Notes: generated by a model not told the origin, from the letters alone. Numbered from the stretch's first letter, positions 1 to 9,940 are shown. The stretch is DNA of 64,000 bases from Candidula unifasciata (GCA_905116865.2 CAJHNH020008549.1:172001-236000); one strand, 5' to 3'. Program-made: numbers and translations.

Positions 1-71
1 AAGTCGAACTGGTCGTAAGTTGAATTTATATTTTTTTCAACACTAATTTCATTCATAAATACCGAATCGGC

Positions 72-402
72 AGTCTATAATAAACTACAAACATTCTTTA
101 ACTGGTCCCTGCTCCAAATAGATGTAACGAATTGGTATTTGAGAATCACTTATGTAGAGCTTTGAGAAATAACAAACAAGTTTCAATGGGCCAAGAGGTG
201 ATGAAAAGACACTAACGTTGGATAGGAGAACCGTTTTGAAAACCTGGGAACAATATAACTAGAGTGTCTATGCACTGCAAGCCACAAGGGCATAGAAATA
301 AAGGAAGACTGAAAACACGATCGCGAAGTATATAACGAACTGGTTTGAATTGGTTGAGGGCCTATGCGCTATATGGGTTTAGAAGGCATGAGAAGAAGAT
401 TT
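72..402 (+). mobile_element. LINE-A 3' fragment (copy 1)
   Basis: Decayed 3' end of a non-LTR retrotransposon. It matches, in the same order, the better copies at 2880-3650 and 15080-15535 (minus): the 'aactggtccctgctccaaat' segment, the 'tagagctttg' segment, the 'ccacaagggcatagaaa' segment (coding a PxGHRNKG-like motif in the best copy) and the 'ggttgagggcctatg' segment. It ends in a short gaagaag tail. No open frame survives. The 3' end of such ORFs lies beyond the reverse transcriptase and carries no catalytic motif, so family assignment rests only on similarity between copies inside this window. Confidence 0.7.
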
Positions 403-1240
403 GCATTTAAATTGTTACAAAAATTGTACACGAACAAAACATTTCACACTAAGCAACTATAAATTATTGAATATAATGTGAACAATAATAATATGTACTC
501 TATTGCATCCGTTCCGATAATTTGTTGACCCTACCAGTTTGGTTAGCTGTCTTTAGTTAGCTGTCTTTATTTACTATCCCCCCCCCCCCCCCCCCCCCCT
601 CTCCCCTCCCTCTTTAGTGCGGATGGTTGTATTTTGCATAGGTGATAAAATGAGGAGAAACCAAAGGCTTCGGACCGACTAGCCCTTTCGCAGCCAACGT
701 TTCCAGATCTCTCCTAAATAATGATTCCCAAACTGTGTGCCTTCGAATGCCTATTCGTCTCCTGTCTCCTCAACCTAATCATTTATATCGACAGACACAT
801 CCACACGTTTCTCACTAAGGTTATTATTCATTTAGCTGCATAAATCAAACAACTCAACATGTAGTTATATGTGACAGTCCAACACATGGGGTCGCGGTCG
901 TACTCATTTTGGGAATTACTCTTGTAAATTGTGCCGAGCGCGCAATTTCCCCCCGCCTGCCTGCCCTTGGAGACAGTTTGACTGAGCATCGACAGAATCT
1001 GTCTTTGCGACGGATGCGAGTAGTCGGAGGTGTTTCCACATCACTTTAGATGGCTTATTTTGCATTGAATATCACTTGTAGTCGACTATTTTATGGCGTG
1101 TGTACGTGTTATTATTAACTTCGTGGAACCAGGAGCGCGAGAAATCAGGGCACATCACAGACAGCGCAATGTTTGACGTTTGATGCATGATTTAATAGCT
1201 TAATATTTTTCCCCCCGATGGGTTTTCCCATCACAAGAGT
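403..1240. other. No gene recognised; contains a poly(C) tract
   Basis: AT-rich sequence with no supported coding region. It holds a direct 14-bp duplication (gttagctgtcttta, near 542-569) and an uninterrupted run of 22 C at 578-599 followed by a C/T-rich stretch. The short open frame at 854-1039 (minus) has no recognisable feature. Confidence 0.5.
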
Positions 1241-1289
1241 GGAATTAATGCATATTGTGGATGTGATAGGTGACGATGAGTAGGATAAA

Positions 1290-1345
1290 TGTGTAGCGTT
1301 TTACTGTGAAATAATGTAGTTGAATTAACATGAGTTAAATGTTAC
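1290..1345. repeat. Degenerate satellite-like sequence upstream of the 40-bp array
   Basis: Words such as 'gtagttgaattaac' and 'gtgaaataatgtag' resemble diverged units of the array that starts at 1601. The SINE-3 copy in between probably inserted into decayed satellite. Confidence 0.35.
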
Positions 1346-1592
1346 TTGCGTATATTTTACAGAACGTAGCAGAACCACCCCCAGCATTTTGTGGCTCTTG
1401 TGATTTTTCTAGGCACGTTTTACGTTCAGTAGTTTGCCACTGCTCTCTTAACAGTCAGCTCTATGTACCACTGTCAAAACCGTTGCAAGACGAACCGTAC
1501 GCAGCTGGGATCGAACCCATCACCCCGGCATTACGAAGCTCGTTCGCAACGTCTAAGCCACTGATACCGACAGAATTAACCTACACTATTTA
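1345..1592 (-). mobile_element. SINE-3 copy (tRNA-headed SINE), minus strand
   Basis: On the minus strand this has a tRNA-like head with a B-box-like stretch (read on plus as 'gctgggatcgaaccc'), the body segment 'cagtagtttgccac', and a 3' end matching 'gcaacgtcctgtaaaggata'. The same order is seen at 56700-56934, 47094-47336 and 29508-29725. SINEs are transcribed by RNA polymerase III from the internal A and B boxes and moved by LINE enzymes in trans. The 84-residue open frame crossing it (1339-1593, plus) is therefore not a gene. Confidence 0.75.
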
Positions 1593-1600
1593 ATTTTTTA

Positions 1601-2402
1601 GTGGAAACAGTACGCATTGTTAAATAATTCACTAATGCTTGTGGAGTTAACGCGCATTGTTAAATAATTCACTAATGCTAGTGGAGTTAACACGCATTGT
1701 TACAAAATGCACTAATGCGTGTGGAGTTAACAGGCATTGTTAAATAATTCAATAATGCTAGTGGAGTTAACACGCATTGTTAAATAATTCACTAATGCTA
1801 GTGGAGTTAACACGCATTGTTAAATAATTCACTAATGCTAGTGGAGTTAACGCGCATCGTTAAATATTTCACTAATGCTAGTGAAGTTAACACGCATCGT
1901 GAAATAATTCACTAATGCTAGTGGAGTTAACGCGCATTGTTAAATAATTCACTAATGCTAGTGTAGTTACCGCGCATCGTTAAACAATTCGCTAATGCTA
2001 GTGATTTTAAAACACATTGTTAATTAATTCACTTATGCTAGTGGAGTTAACACGCATTGTTAAATATTTAATCAATGCTAGTGGGGTTACCAGGCATTGT
2101 TAAATATTTCATTATTGCTAGTGTAGTCAACACGCATTGCTAAATAATTTATTAATGCTAGTGGAGTTAACACGCATCGTTAAATAATTCACTAATGATA
2201 GTGGAGTTAACACGCTTCGTTAAATAATTCACCAATGCTAGTGGAATTAACACGCATTGTGAAATATTTCATTAATGCTAGTGGAGTTAACACGCATTGT
2301 TAAATATTTCATTAATGCTAGTGGAGTTAAGACGCATTGTTAAATAATTCACCAATGCTATTGGAGTTGAGTTGAGACGCATCGATAAACAATTCAGTGT
2401 GA
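1601..2402. repeat. 40-bp satellite array, about 20 units, strictly periodic
   Basis: Units begin with 'gtggagttaacacgcattgt' at 1601, 1641, 1681 and so on every 40 bases to 2321, with no insertion or deletion over 19 units; unit 20 (from 2361) carries a 5-bp duplication of 'gttga'. Variation is by substitution (for example cacgcattgt versus cgcgcatcgt). Each unit contains a 25-bp imperfect palindrome that starts GCATT and ends AATGC. Function unknown. Confidence 0.92.
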
Positions 2403-2879
2403 CAATAACAGAAGTGTGTTGCTTTATTATGCAATGATAGTTGAAAAAGAAATGCGCAATTTTAATTTTTGCAATGCTTTTATTGAAAAGTAGTGCCTGT
2501 TGTTAAATAGCGTTGCAAGTTTGGCGTAGTTACCACGTAATGTTAACCCAGCACTTATATAAATGGAATTAACACAAAGCGTTACATTATGCAGGAATGC
2601 CGACTGAACTGTCGAGTATGTTAACAATGAAATAATCTTTGTAGTATAGACATACTGTTGTAAGGTGAAGTGAAAGTAAAGTTAACGCACATTGCTAAAT
2701 TACGTCATACTGTTAGAGCACAATAATGCCAGTGAAGCTACCAAGTATCGTTAAATATTGTCATTGTATAAGTATGGCTACAACCTGCTGTTTACTGCGT
2801 AAATTTTGCTCATGGAGTTAGCACTTACTCTTATATTTTTCAGTGCCTTTATTTGAATTAACACGGAGCGGAAATAATG
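2403..2879. repeat. Decayed extension of the 40-bp satellite
   Basis: Recurrent words such as 'aattaacac', 'gcgttac', 'gttaacgcacattgctaaat' and 'gtatcgttaaatattg' continue the array theme with indels. Similar words reappear after the LINE block (3655-3930), so the satellite domain was probably once continuous and was split by LINE insertion. Confidence 0.5.
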
Positions 2880-2972
2880 AGAACAACTAAGGAAATTACT
2901 AATAAAATGCTAATATACATTTACTGGTGCCTGCGCAGAATAGAGGGAAATAAAATTGTATGATAGAATTAC

Positions 2973-3173
2973 CAAACACTGTTCTTTGCCCACATAATAA
3001 GAAAATAGACATTGGAGAACATCTTGACAACTAGAAAGATCAGTGGGAAAATGGGTAGAGGCAGACCACGAGAGAAGATGCTGAATGGGCTGAAAGGATG
3101 GCATGGAGGGATATTATCAAGAGAGCAGGTCCAGTCAACGAACGCAAGTTGGCAGGGTACATGATGATGATGT
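2973..3173 (+). mobile_element. LINE-C 3' end nested in LINE-A, 9-bp target-site duplication
   Basis: Encodes, with stops, the C-terminal signature RKISGKMGRGRPREKML of the LINE-C family and ends in the (GAT)n-type tail 'atgatgatgatg'. The nonamer 'tagaattac' is present on the left (2964-2972) and right (3174-3182), as expected for target-primed reverse transcription. The copy is heavily 5'-truncated. Confidence 0.88.
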
Positions 3174-3460
3174 TAGAATTACTAATTTAGAGCTTTGGGA
3201 GAGAACTTCACAAGTTCCAGTGGACCAAGAGGTGAAGAAAAGATGCTGACATTGGATAGAACAGATGTTGAGAAATCTTGAGAACCATTTAATTAGAATG
3301 TCTTTGCACTGGAACCCACAAGGGCATAGAAAGAAAGGAAGACATAAAACACACGGAGAAGGGAGCTAGAGAGTGAAGTTCAAATGGGGAGGACATGGGG
3401 AGAGGAGCATGCGTTAGCGAAGAATAGAACCACTTGGCGTAAGTTAATTGAAAGGAAAGA

Positions 3461-3620
3461 GAAGAAGAAGAAGAAGAAGAAGAAGAAGAAGAAGAAGAAG
3501 AAGAAGAAGAAGAAGAAGAAGAAGAAGAAGAAGAAGAAGAAGAAGAAGAAGAAGAAGCAGAGAAAGAAGAAGAAGAAGAAGAAGAAAAAGAAGAAGAAGA
3601 AGAAGAAGAAGAAGAAGAAG

Positions 3621-3650
<30 letters not shown>
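3461..3650. repeat. (GAA)n/(AAG)n microsatellite, LINE-A tail
   Basis: About 190 bp of GAA with a few interruptions (a 'gcagag' near 3557 and 'aaaaag' near 3586). It begins directly at the LINE-A 3' end. It produces long Lys- or Arg-rich open frames that are artefacts. Confidence 0.95.
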
Positions 3651-3651
<1 letters not shown>

Positions 3652-3654
3652 CAG

Positions 3655-3930
3655 GCAATGTTAAGTTACAGAAGAATATTAGGAAAAGACAGGTGTGTAA
3701 TTAAATACTGCAATAACATTAGTGTAATTATCATGGACTATGGAAAATTGCAATTGGAACTGACGGGTATGGGTGAATATTGCAATAATGTTAGTTCCAC
3801 ATGCCATCAATTAATGGAATTGTATAACTGAAATAAATTGGTGAAGTTGACATTTAGTATTATTAGTAGAATTAACGTCTAGAGGCACTAAGTACTATAA
3901 TGTAGGTGCAGTTAACATGTATAATGCTTG
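3655..3930. repeat. Decayed satellite-like sequence downstream of LINE-A
   Basis: Words like 'gcaataatgttag', 'tagaattaacg' and 'gcagttaacatgtataatgc' resemble diverged 40-bp satellite units. No gene seen. Confidence 0.4.
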
Positions 3931-4207
3931 AACAATGAAGACCATCATGTATCAGTTTTCTCTTCTGTAACTCATTTATTGCCACGAAATTCAATACGCC
4001 CTTTTTTCTCTAGGCACACGATACATGTATATATATATATTGTGGGTCCTTCCCGTCCATTTTGTTCACCAACCACACAAATTCAAGTGTTACATTACTC
4101 TGTTTTTTTTTAAATTATTTTTTTTTTAGATGATTTCTATTTTAACATCTGATTCATACATTTTATTAATGAATTAAACTTCCTAGGACAAAGCAAGTTA
4201 AAGTAAT

Positions 4208-4612
4208 ACCTGAATTTGATCGCGTTATCATCATCACCATTATCATCAGTTGTCACTTTTGCTGTTAAGCCGCTTGGGGTAGAACAGCTCGTGATCCATT
4301 GCATCCTGGGTAGCAATGGCTATCGTCATTTGGTGTTGATGTCGAAGATCTTTAATATCATCAGTCCATATTCTCCTAAGGCAACCTCTTTGTTTCACAT
4401 TACATCTTTCCATGTGTGGTGCCTGCTTTGGTAGTTGTTCAGGCTGCATTCTAATAAGAGGACCAAGCCATTTGATATTTTGTTTCTGAATGAATTTGGT
4501 GCATGATGGTGTTCTAATAGTCTACCTGATAGTAGCATTTCTCACTGGGTCTCCAGTGGGTAATCCTGCGGCTTTTCTCGACCATCTCATTTGGCGATTG
4601 CTTTTTTTTTAC
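4208..4612 (-). mobile_element. LINE-C-like 3' end, minus strand, (GAT)n tail
   Basis: The minus-strand frame at 4449-4246 shows RRIWTDDIKDL, a typical LINE C-terminal motif, and ends just before a 'tgatgataatggtgatgatg' tail (on plus, 4228-4250). Upstream on the minus strand, remnants of NATIR and KQNIKWLGPLIRM keep the LINE order. Stops and frameshifts make it a relic. Confidence 0.75.
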
Positions 4613-5019
4613 ATACATTAACCTTTGATAATATTACAAGTTTGACATTGGTAGTACAGGAGTTGGTATGAATATGTTGTGTATAATCTGTTTCTTGACG
4701 GTCATAATTATGTTTGGGTGTCTTAAAAACGGATTCAAAGAAGTAATAGCGTTAAAATAAAAGGACTATGACTAAATGAAAAAGCAGTAGATCTTATTGG
4801 CAACATTGTTCCGATGGTGTTTGCTCACAGACAAAAGTTCCCTTCATTTATCACCTGATTACGTTGTGAGCTATGGATATTTACGTAACTTTCTTTGAGG
4901 AGAGATAAATGGCCATGCTTTGTCATACAGGAAACGGTGAGTGCTTTTTGTTCTCACTGAATAAATATTTCTTTTTGTTTCAGGATTTGTAATGTACAAT
5001 TTAAATCATGCGTCGTTGT
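4613..5019. other. No gene recognised
   Basis: AT-rich sequence between a LINE relic and a poly(C) tract; nothing else supported. Confidence 0.4.
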
Positions 5020-5055
5020 CCCCCCCCCCCCCCCCCCCCCCCCCCCAAAAAAAAA
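5020..5055. repeat. poly(C)27-poly(A)9 homopolymer
   Basis: An uninterrupted run of 27 C (5020-5046) is followed directly by 9 A. Confidence 0.95.
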
Positions 5056-5287
5056 GTCAGTCAGTTAGTTAGCTATTTAATTTTAGATATACTTATCCCT
5101 ACATTCAGACATATATACAACATAGAAATAAATATATCAAAAACAAACATTCAACATATTTAGTCGGGTTATTAGATTATCTCTTCTGTTGTTTTGTGTT
5201 GTTGTTGTTGATTGGAATGCGGCATATAATCGCTGAATCGGATGACTTGATTAACAAGTAGTGAAATAAGAAAGATATGTTATAACG

Positions 5288-5400
5288 GTATCTTCTTCTA
5301 GGCGTTCACTGTAAACTTCGGCGGAAAGTTCTGGTTGTTCATCACCTCTGGACTTTAGACTTGTTCTAGAACCTGAGTGTTCCGTTCACATCCGCATTGA
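5288..5400 (+). repeat. R8 dispersed repeat, copy 1
   Basis: The segment starting 'cttcttctaggcgttcac' and running through 'gaaagttctggttgttc' matches 32478-32585 (plus) and, reverse-complemented and weaker, 58915-59010. It is unclassified; it could be a LINE 3' untranslated region or a SINE body. CTT at its start suggests a minus-strand tail. Confidence 0.5.
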
Positions 5401-5510
5401 TAGATCTGACATATCTTTTTGCATAATAACGGGTACTTTTTTATGAGGCGACCACAAACAGGGGTTATCCACAAGCCTCGGGACAGTCAAATATTTCAGG
5501 AGGTGGTAGA

Positions 5511-5571
5511 TTAAGGGTATAGTTTTAGTTAGGGTTACTGTTACGGTTTTAGTGAGGGTTAGGTTAGGTTA
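5511..5571. repeat. Degenerate GTTAGG-rich telomere-like tract
   Basis: About 60 bp with 'agttagggtta' and 'gggttaggttaggtt'. It resembles decayed interstitial TTAGGG repeats, but too few perfect units remain to be certain. Confidence 0.4.
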
Positions 5572-6213
5572 ACGCGCAAAACCTCGGCCTTGAAAGAAAC
5601 GCGCTAAAGCACAGAAACCACGGAAAACCCGCTTTTATCACCCTCTAAAATACTGGACCTTCCCGTTACGTCATTTGTGGTCAGCTAAAAGGAAAGGACT
5701 TCGGGGGAAACCCCACACTAGTCGACTCTTACGACACGCTTGTTCGGGAGACAGCGGATCTGTTCTTGTTTTCTCCACAATGGGAGCCCCGAAACCACAC
5801 AGTGATAACGGTAAATATGAAACGAAGATTGGGATACAACTCAAAACTGAAGAAAATCGTTATACATATTCAAGGTCGTTACGGTGTCAAAACGTTCATC
5901 AGCAAACAGATACAGAAACAGGTAAGGGCACCAAACAACAGATGGCTACACTACATAATGGGACTTTATTGTTGTTTGAGCACTTGACTGCAGTAACAAT
6001 TGTCCCAGTTCAATCCCTATAATTAGTATTTGCCCCTCCCCCCCCCCCCCCGGTCTAGTGAGGCTCTAGAGTCAACCCAGCCTGATGAACATTTATTATA
6101 CAAGACAATTTCCAGAATGTGCTAGCTAATGTTTGTAATGACGACTGACGGTGAAGAAAACTGAATTGCGTCTGAAAGGTTAGTTGCAGAATTTTTTTTT
6201 TTTTTTGAGTACC
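5572..6213. other. No gene recognised
   Basis: A 115-residue open frame (5675-6022, plus) lacks any motif I recognise. The stretch ends in a 14-C run (6038-6051) and a short T run. Confidence 0.4.
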
Positions 6214-6223
6214 ACCCTTATAT

Positions 6224-6512
6224 TCGCGGCGTCCGTGGCTAAGGCGTTGCGAGTCTGACTCGTAATCCAACGTACCGCGATCGAAACCTACGTGGGCTGC
6301 GTGGATTTTTATCGTGGTATGGGACGTCGCAGGTCGACCCAGCCTCAAATGGGTACCAGGATGGGCTGTCCTGGGAAAGTAAAGACGGCTGGCGTAATGC
6401 TGACCAACCACATCACCCACCGAGTGCCGATTGGTCTGTAAAAATATGGGTGCTCTTGCCATATGCCCGATGCGCCTAAGGGCGTGTAAAGGGATCTTAC
6501 TTTTTTTTACTT
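6224..6512 (+). mobile_element. SINE-1 copy with 10-bp target-site duplication
   Basis: It has a tRNA-like 5' head ('gtccgtggctaaggcgttgc'), the family body 'ggtcgacccagcct', 'gggaaagtaaagacggctgg' and 'accacatcaccca', and the 3' end 'cctaagggcgtg'. 'acccttatat' is duplicated on both sides (6214-6223, 6513-6522). Its head differs from the usual SINE-1 head at 57893. Confidence 0.92.
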
Positions 6513-6575
6513 ACCCTTATATAATATGTATATGTAAGTATGTTGGTCTCTCTGTCTGTCTCTCTCTCCTATATG

Positions 6576-6577
<2 letters not shown>

Positions 6578-6631
<54 letters not shown>
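6578..6631. repeat. (CT)n microsatellite
   Basis: About 53 bp of uninterrupted CT dinucleotide, followed by CT-rich sequence that grades into the 35-bp minisatellite. Confidence 0.95.
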
Positions 6632-6634
<3 letters not shown>

Positions 6635-6690
6635 GTTTCCTCCACTTTTTATGTATGTCTTTCGATCGGTCTCTCTTCTCTCTCCCTCTC

Positions 6691-6889
6691 TATCCTCTAT
6701 CCACGTTAACTCTCTCACTCCTCTCTATCCTCTATCAACAATGGCTCTCTCGCTCCATTTTATCCTCTATCAACATTGGCTCTCTCGCTCCCCTTTATCC
6801 TCTGTCCACACTGGCTCTCTTCCTCCCCTTTATCCTCTGTCCACACTGGCTCCCTCTCGCTCCCCTCTATCTTCTGTCCACGCTGGCTT
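6691..6889. repeat. 35-bp minisatellite, about 5.6 units
   Basis: Units starting 'tatcctctatcaacattggc' lie at 6691, 6726, 6761, 6796, 6831 and 6868 (spacing 35,35,35,35,37). Open frames through it encode repeated peptides but have no other support as genes. Confidence 0.9.
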
Positions 6890-6916
6890 TTTTTGTGTGT
6901 GCACATTTAGAATGTT

Positions 6917-7252
6917 TTTCTACTGTGACCAACGTGGTGGTGTGAATTGTAGATTCAGAAAATGGCACGATTCCTGTTGTCGCAATATTGGTGGTGCAGC
7001 TGCTGATCTTTTGGTGACTTCTGCTACTATCCATGATGAACTGCATTTCTAATGTCAGACTGTTTGTGTTAGCACTTCAGATTGCTAGCGTATACTTTTA
7101 TTCCATGTGTATGCTGATGCAGCAGTCTGTCAATCTTTTCACAAGGGACTGTGATAAGCATTCTGTGTGTTTTTGGTTGGCACAGACGCGGAGCAACTAT
7201 GGGGTGACCCGTTTGCTAGAAAGCTGAAACTAAGATTACCAGATTACCAGAA
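6917..7252 (+). repeat. R7 dispersed repeat, copy 1
   Basis: Runs from 'aacgtggtggtgtgaattgt' to 'ccagattaccag' and matches 25567-25940 closely over about 330 bp. The first part can be read in one frame in both copies (VNCRFRKW...CCR), so it may be a remnant of a transposon coding segment; the rest has stops. Family unknown. Confidence 0.75.
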
Positions 7253-7867
7253 TGAGGTTATGAAACTTTATGGTGGTGCATTAATGTCCCGGCTGTCCCT
7301 ATACTTCACTTAATATTTTATTACCACAATCTCTATTACAGTGCATACTATAAATATTAGAAACACACTCGAGCCTACATGTTTTACATCCCCATCCTTC
7401 CTTGTTCCTCCCTTCCACTATCTGCCTCTCTGTAGGCTTCTCTCGTTCTTTTATATCTCTAAACTGAACAGATTACGTAGTCAGCTTCTTTAAAAGGACA
7501 TCTCAACTCCAGACGTAATTATGTGCTGTATTCCACCTCAGCCACAACGTCCTGGCTTCGGCTCTGTGACAATGATGTTGGACCCAAAATGAATACTCGG
7601 TACCCGCACTCATTTATCTAGGACTACAGACCAAATAATGGGCCAAAAAAATGGTCTTTGGTGACTCGTCTCGATGCGTCTGACAGCGCGAGTGGTTTCG
7701 CTCGGTGCCTGACCTCGCTTATAAGTTAGCCTGTTCTGTCTGTGCCCCCGCTACCCCAGCCCCACCCCACCCCCACCCCATTATCTCCGATTGTTGCTTC
7801 CGAATATATCAACGATTTCTAACCAGGAACCTTTGTCCCAAACAGACTCTAGGTCATAGGCTTTCTT
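7253..7867. other. No gene recognised
   Basis: Contains a C/A-rich stretch near 7748-7785 and nothing I can assign. The 63-residue open frame at 7705-7896 runs into SINE-2. Confidence 0.4.
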
Positions 7868-8100
7868 TCTTTAAGGGCCAGATCGGCGACCGGTAGGCCT
7901 ATTGGCTCGCCAGTAGACGACTTCGTCACCGGTCAGGACAGTATTTGGGTCTGTCTGCCTTGATCGCAATAACACTGCAGGAGTCCTTTTCGGGGCTCTT
8001 GGTGACGTGCAATGCTAAGACATTTTATATGGCGGAAATAACCTAGTCACAATTATAACCTAAAGCTTCCCCATAGTGGATGCTAGTTGTATGTGACGAA
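7868..8100 (+). mobile_element. SINE-2-like interspersed repeat, copy 1
   Basis: Contains 'gatcggcgaccggtaggcct', 'gtatttgggtctgtc', 'ataacctagtcacaattata' and 'aacctaaagcttccc'. Three further copies are at 14915-15585 (split), 16340-16545 and 39812-40030 (minus). I see no clear tRNA head, so SINE is the best guess by size and copy number; a MITE is possible. Confidence 0.75.
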
Positions 8101-8165
8101 TTTGTATTCTGTGTGTGTCAACCATAGCACCCCTACCTACCTCTAAGGGCCTCAGTAATAGAAAA

Positions 8166-8206
8166 GCGGGGGGGGGGGGGTAGGGTGGTGGTGGGGGGGG
8201 GGGGTG
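8166..8206. repeat. Two G-runs (13 and 12 G)
   Basis: G-runs at 8168-8180 and 8193-8204, joined by 'tagggtggtggt'. Potential G-quadruplex-forming sequence. Confidence 0.9.
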
Positions 8207-8283
8207 TTTAAAAGGATTTATCAGGTGCGAGATATTACTTAGTACTGATCAGGCGAGCCGGAAGACAATCTGGATCAGTACAA

Positions 8284-8890
8284 AGAGTTGAGTTGAGTTG
8301 AATCAAGAATTGACATCACAGAACTCGGGGCATTCCCATGCATGCTACGTCCTCATCTTCAGCAGCCAGCGCAGAGTTCTAATACTGATGGTACCGGTCA
8401 CATTCAGGTTTAAAGTCCGTCTTGCCTTTCCTTTGAGTGTAGTGAGCCGGCAAGACCGTCTGGTTACACCCAGGTGCCTAATTCTCTCCAGGCCATAATA
8501 ATCCTCTTTCTCTACTGATTCAGTTGCTTGTTCCTAAAGGGCCTTGACCACATCTGCCTTTACATGTATCAATTCCCCACCCAGAGGTGCGGATCCAGCC
8601 AATCTATCTGCCTATTTATTACCCGCCACGCTGGCATTGCCTAAAGAGGAGATCCAAAGTATGCCCACCACCCGTGATCTTTCCAGTGAAGCTAGCCACA
8701 CTGCTCGAAGCATCCCTGTCCTAATCTTTTTCAGCAGGCTCTCAGAGTCTGTTACAATTACGACATGTGTATGCATCGTGTTTTCTAGCCACCGGAGAGC
8801 TGCAGTTACAAAGAAACATTTTGTACAAAGCATATTCATTCCATCGTATGTCATAAGTGCCATATACACACTAGAACAGAACATTAGTAG
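8284..8890 (-). mobile_element. LINE-D 3' end with RNase H remnant, minus strand
   Basis: The minus-strand frame at 8923-8612 shows AALRWLE, VTDSES (the RNase H third acidic motif) and LGNASVAGNK, a decayed form of the PGHAGVxGNE motif in which the His is lost. The 3' part (8298-8500) is colinear with the LINE-D tails at 18963 and 38000. It ends, on the minus strand, in an (AACTC)n tail (read on plus as 'gagttgagttgagttg'). Non-functional. Confidence 0.8.
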
Positions 8891-9049
8891 CCATGGAAAT
8901 ACGATATCTGAGAAGGGCTGCAAGAGTGACCAGAAAGGATTAAATCATTACTGGAGTCACAAAAATAAAAAATACCTAAAAAAAAAACATTTCAAAGTCA
9001 GTAAATGGTTTGCCTGCCTACAGAGAACGCCTTGTGACGTCATTTAATG

Positions 9050-9236
9050 CAAGGCATACATCAAAGGAGACGGAGGTAGACAGAGAACACTGAGCACCGA
9101 GGAAAGATAACAGCCGAGAAACTCTACAACGGCACTATGTGTTTAATATCTAGGTGACCAGAAGAGCAAGAAACAGAACCTGAGCTATCCCTCGACATCC
9201 GAAGTGGTACAAGAGGAAGTGAAGAGAAAGAAGAAT
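9050..9236 (+). mobile_element. LINE-B 3' end, copy 1
   Basis: Colinear with 28033-28265 (minus) and 19920-20058: 'gagaaactctacaac', 'gaccagaagagcaagaaaca' and 'cctcgacatccg', then an A/G-rich end 'gagaaagaagaa'. The coding frame (IRETLQQ...VEAARRARNR in the best copy) is broken here. Confidence 0.75.
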
Positions 9237-9940
9237 ACGTTGCCAGACGTAACCAGTTTACCTGTCCATTCTTTCATCTAATATGTTTGCGCGCGCGCGC
9301 ACACACAAACACACGCACATATATATGCACACATGGACATTAACTCTTAAACACACAACCGCCTACGTCAAATTTCTTTAATCGGTTTATGGCTTTAATC
9401 TGGCTGATAGAGCCTGATATGATGTTCTGAATAATAACTGCATACTCCGTTGCAGGATATTATAAATATTACAGTTGCTTTTTTTTTTTTTTTGGTAAAA
9501 AAAAAATCTATCTTTTAGCGATAGCAAAGAATGCGCTTTTTGTCGCCAGACTTTCTTATGTACACAAATGTAATTATGTTGCCATACAAATGTGGCAAAA
9601 TTTTAATTTTCCTCTACATAATCATATATCCATTAATCTAAACTTTAATTTGCTGAAATAATGTCACTTTAATTGTTTGTTTGCATTAATTGCCCAGGAG
9701 ATTTAATGGGCCCTTTGAAGTGTTTTGTTTTTTCTCTGTTTAAAAATATCAGACACAGCAGGGTGCTCGTTGAAATATCTTGCTGTCTTTATTTTTTACT
9801 TGAAAAGTTTCTTTCTAAATTTTTGTAAAATATTGCCATGCTTGCATAATCGTTAAAGTATTGGCATGTCCAGATTTGTGTGTAAAAAAAAGGGGGGGGG
9901 GAGGGGGGGGGGGGTTGTGCCTTCATGTGTAGTCGTGTAT
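9237..9940. other. No gene; short simple repeats
   Basis: AT-rich sequence with a GC/AC dinucleotide patch (9290-9316), T and A runs at 9479-9507, and a G-rich tract (9892-9914, one A interruption). Confidence 0.5.

Larger units (their letters stand above)
2880..3650 (+). mobile_element. LINE-A copy 2, interrupted by LINE-C, with long (GAA)n tail
   Basis: The 5' piece (2880-2972) matches the LINE-A copy at 15080-15535 ('actggtgcctgcgcagaata'). The second piece (3174-3460) continues without a gap through 'tagagctttgg', 'ccacaagggcatagaaa' and the RTTWR-like segment, then runs into the GAA tract. Joining the two pieces across the LINE-C insert restores the same word order as the uninterrupted copy. 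Reading frame is lost. The tail grades into a 190-bp microsatellite. Confidence 0.85.

Noticed and set aside
3384..3831. Lys- and Arg-rich open frames over 100 codons
   Set aside because: They run through the (GAA)n tract at a LINE-A tail; the composition is that of the microsatellite.
6225..6300. Possible tRNA gene
   Set aside because: tRNA-like, but continuous with a SINE body and bounded by a target-site duplication; the same holds for the other SINE heads.
6431..7052. Ser/Leu-rich frames that looked like a secreted repeat protein
   Set aside because: Span a SINE, a CT run, a minisatellite and repeat R7, so not one gene.
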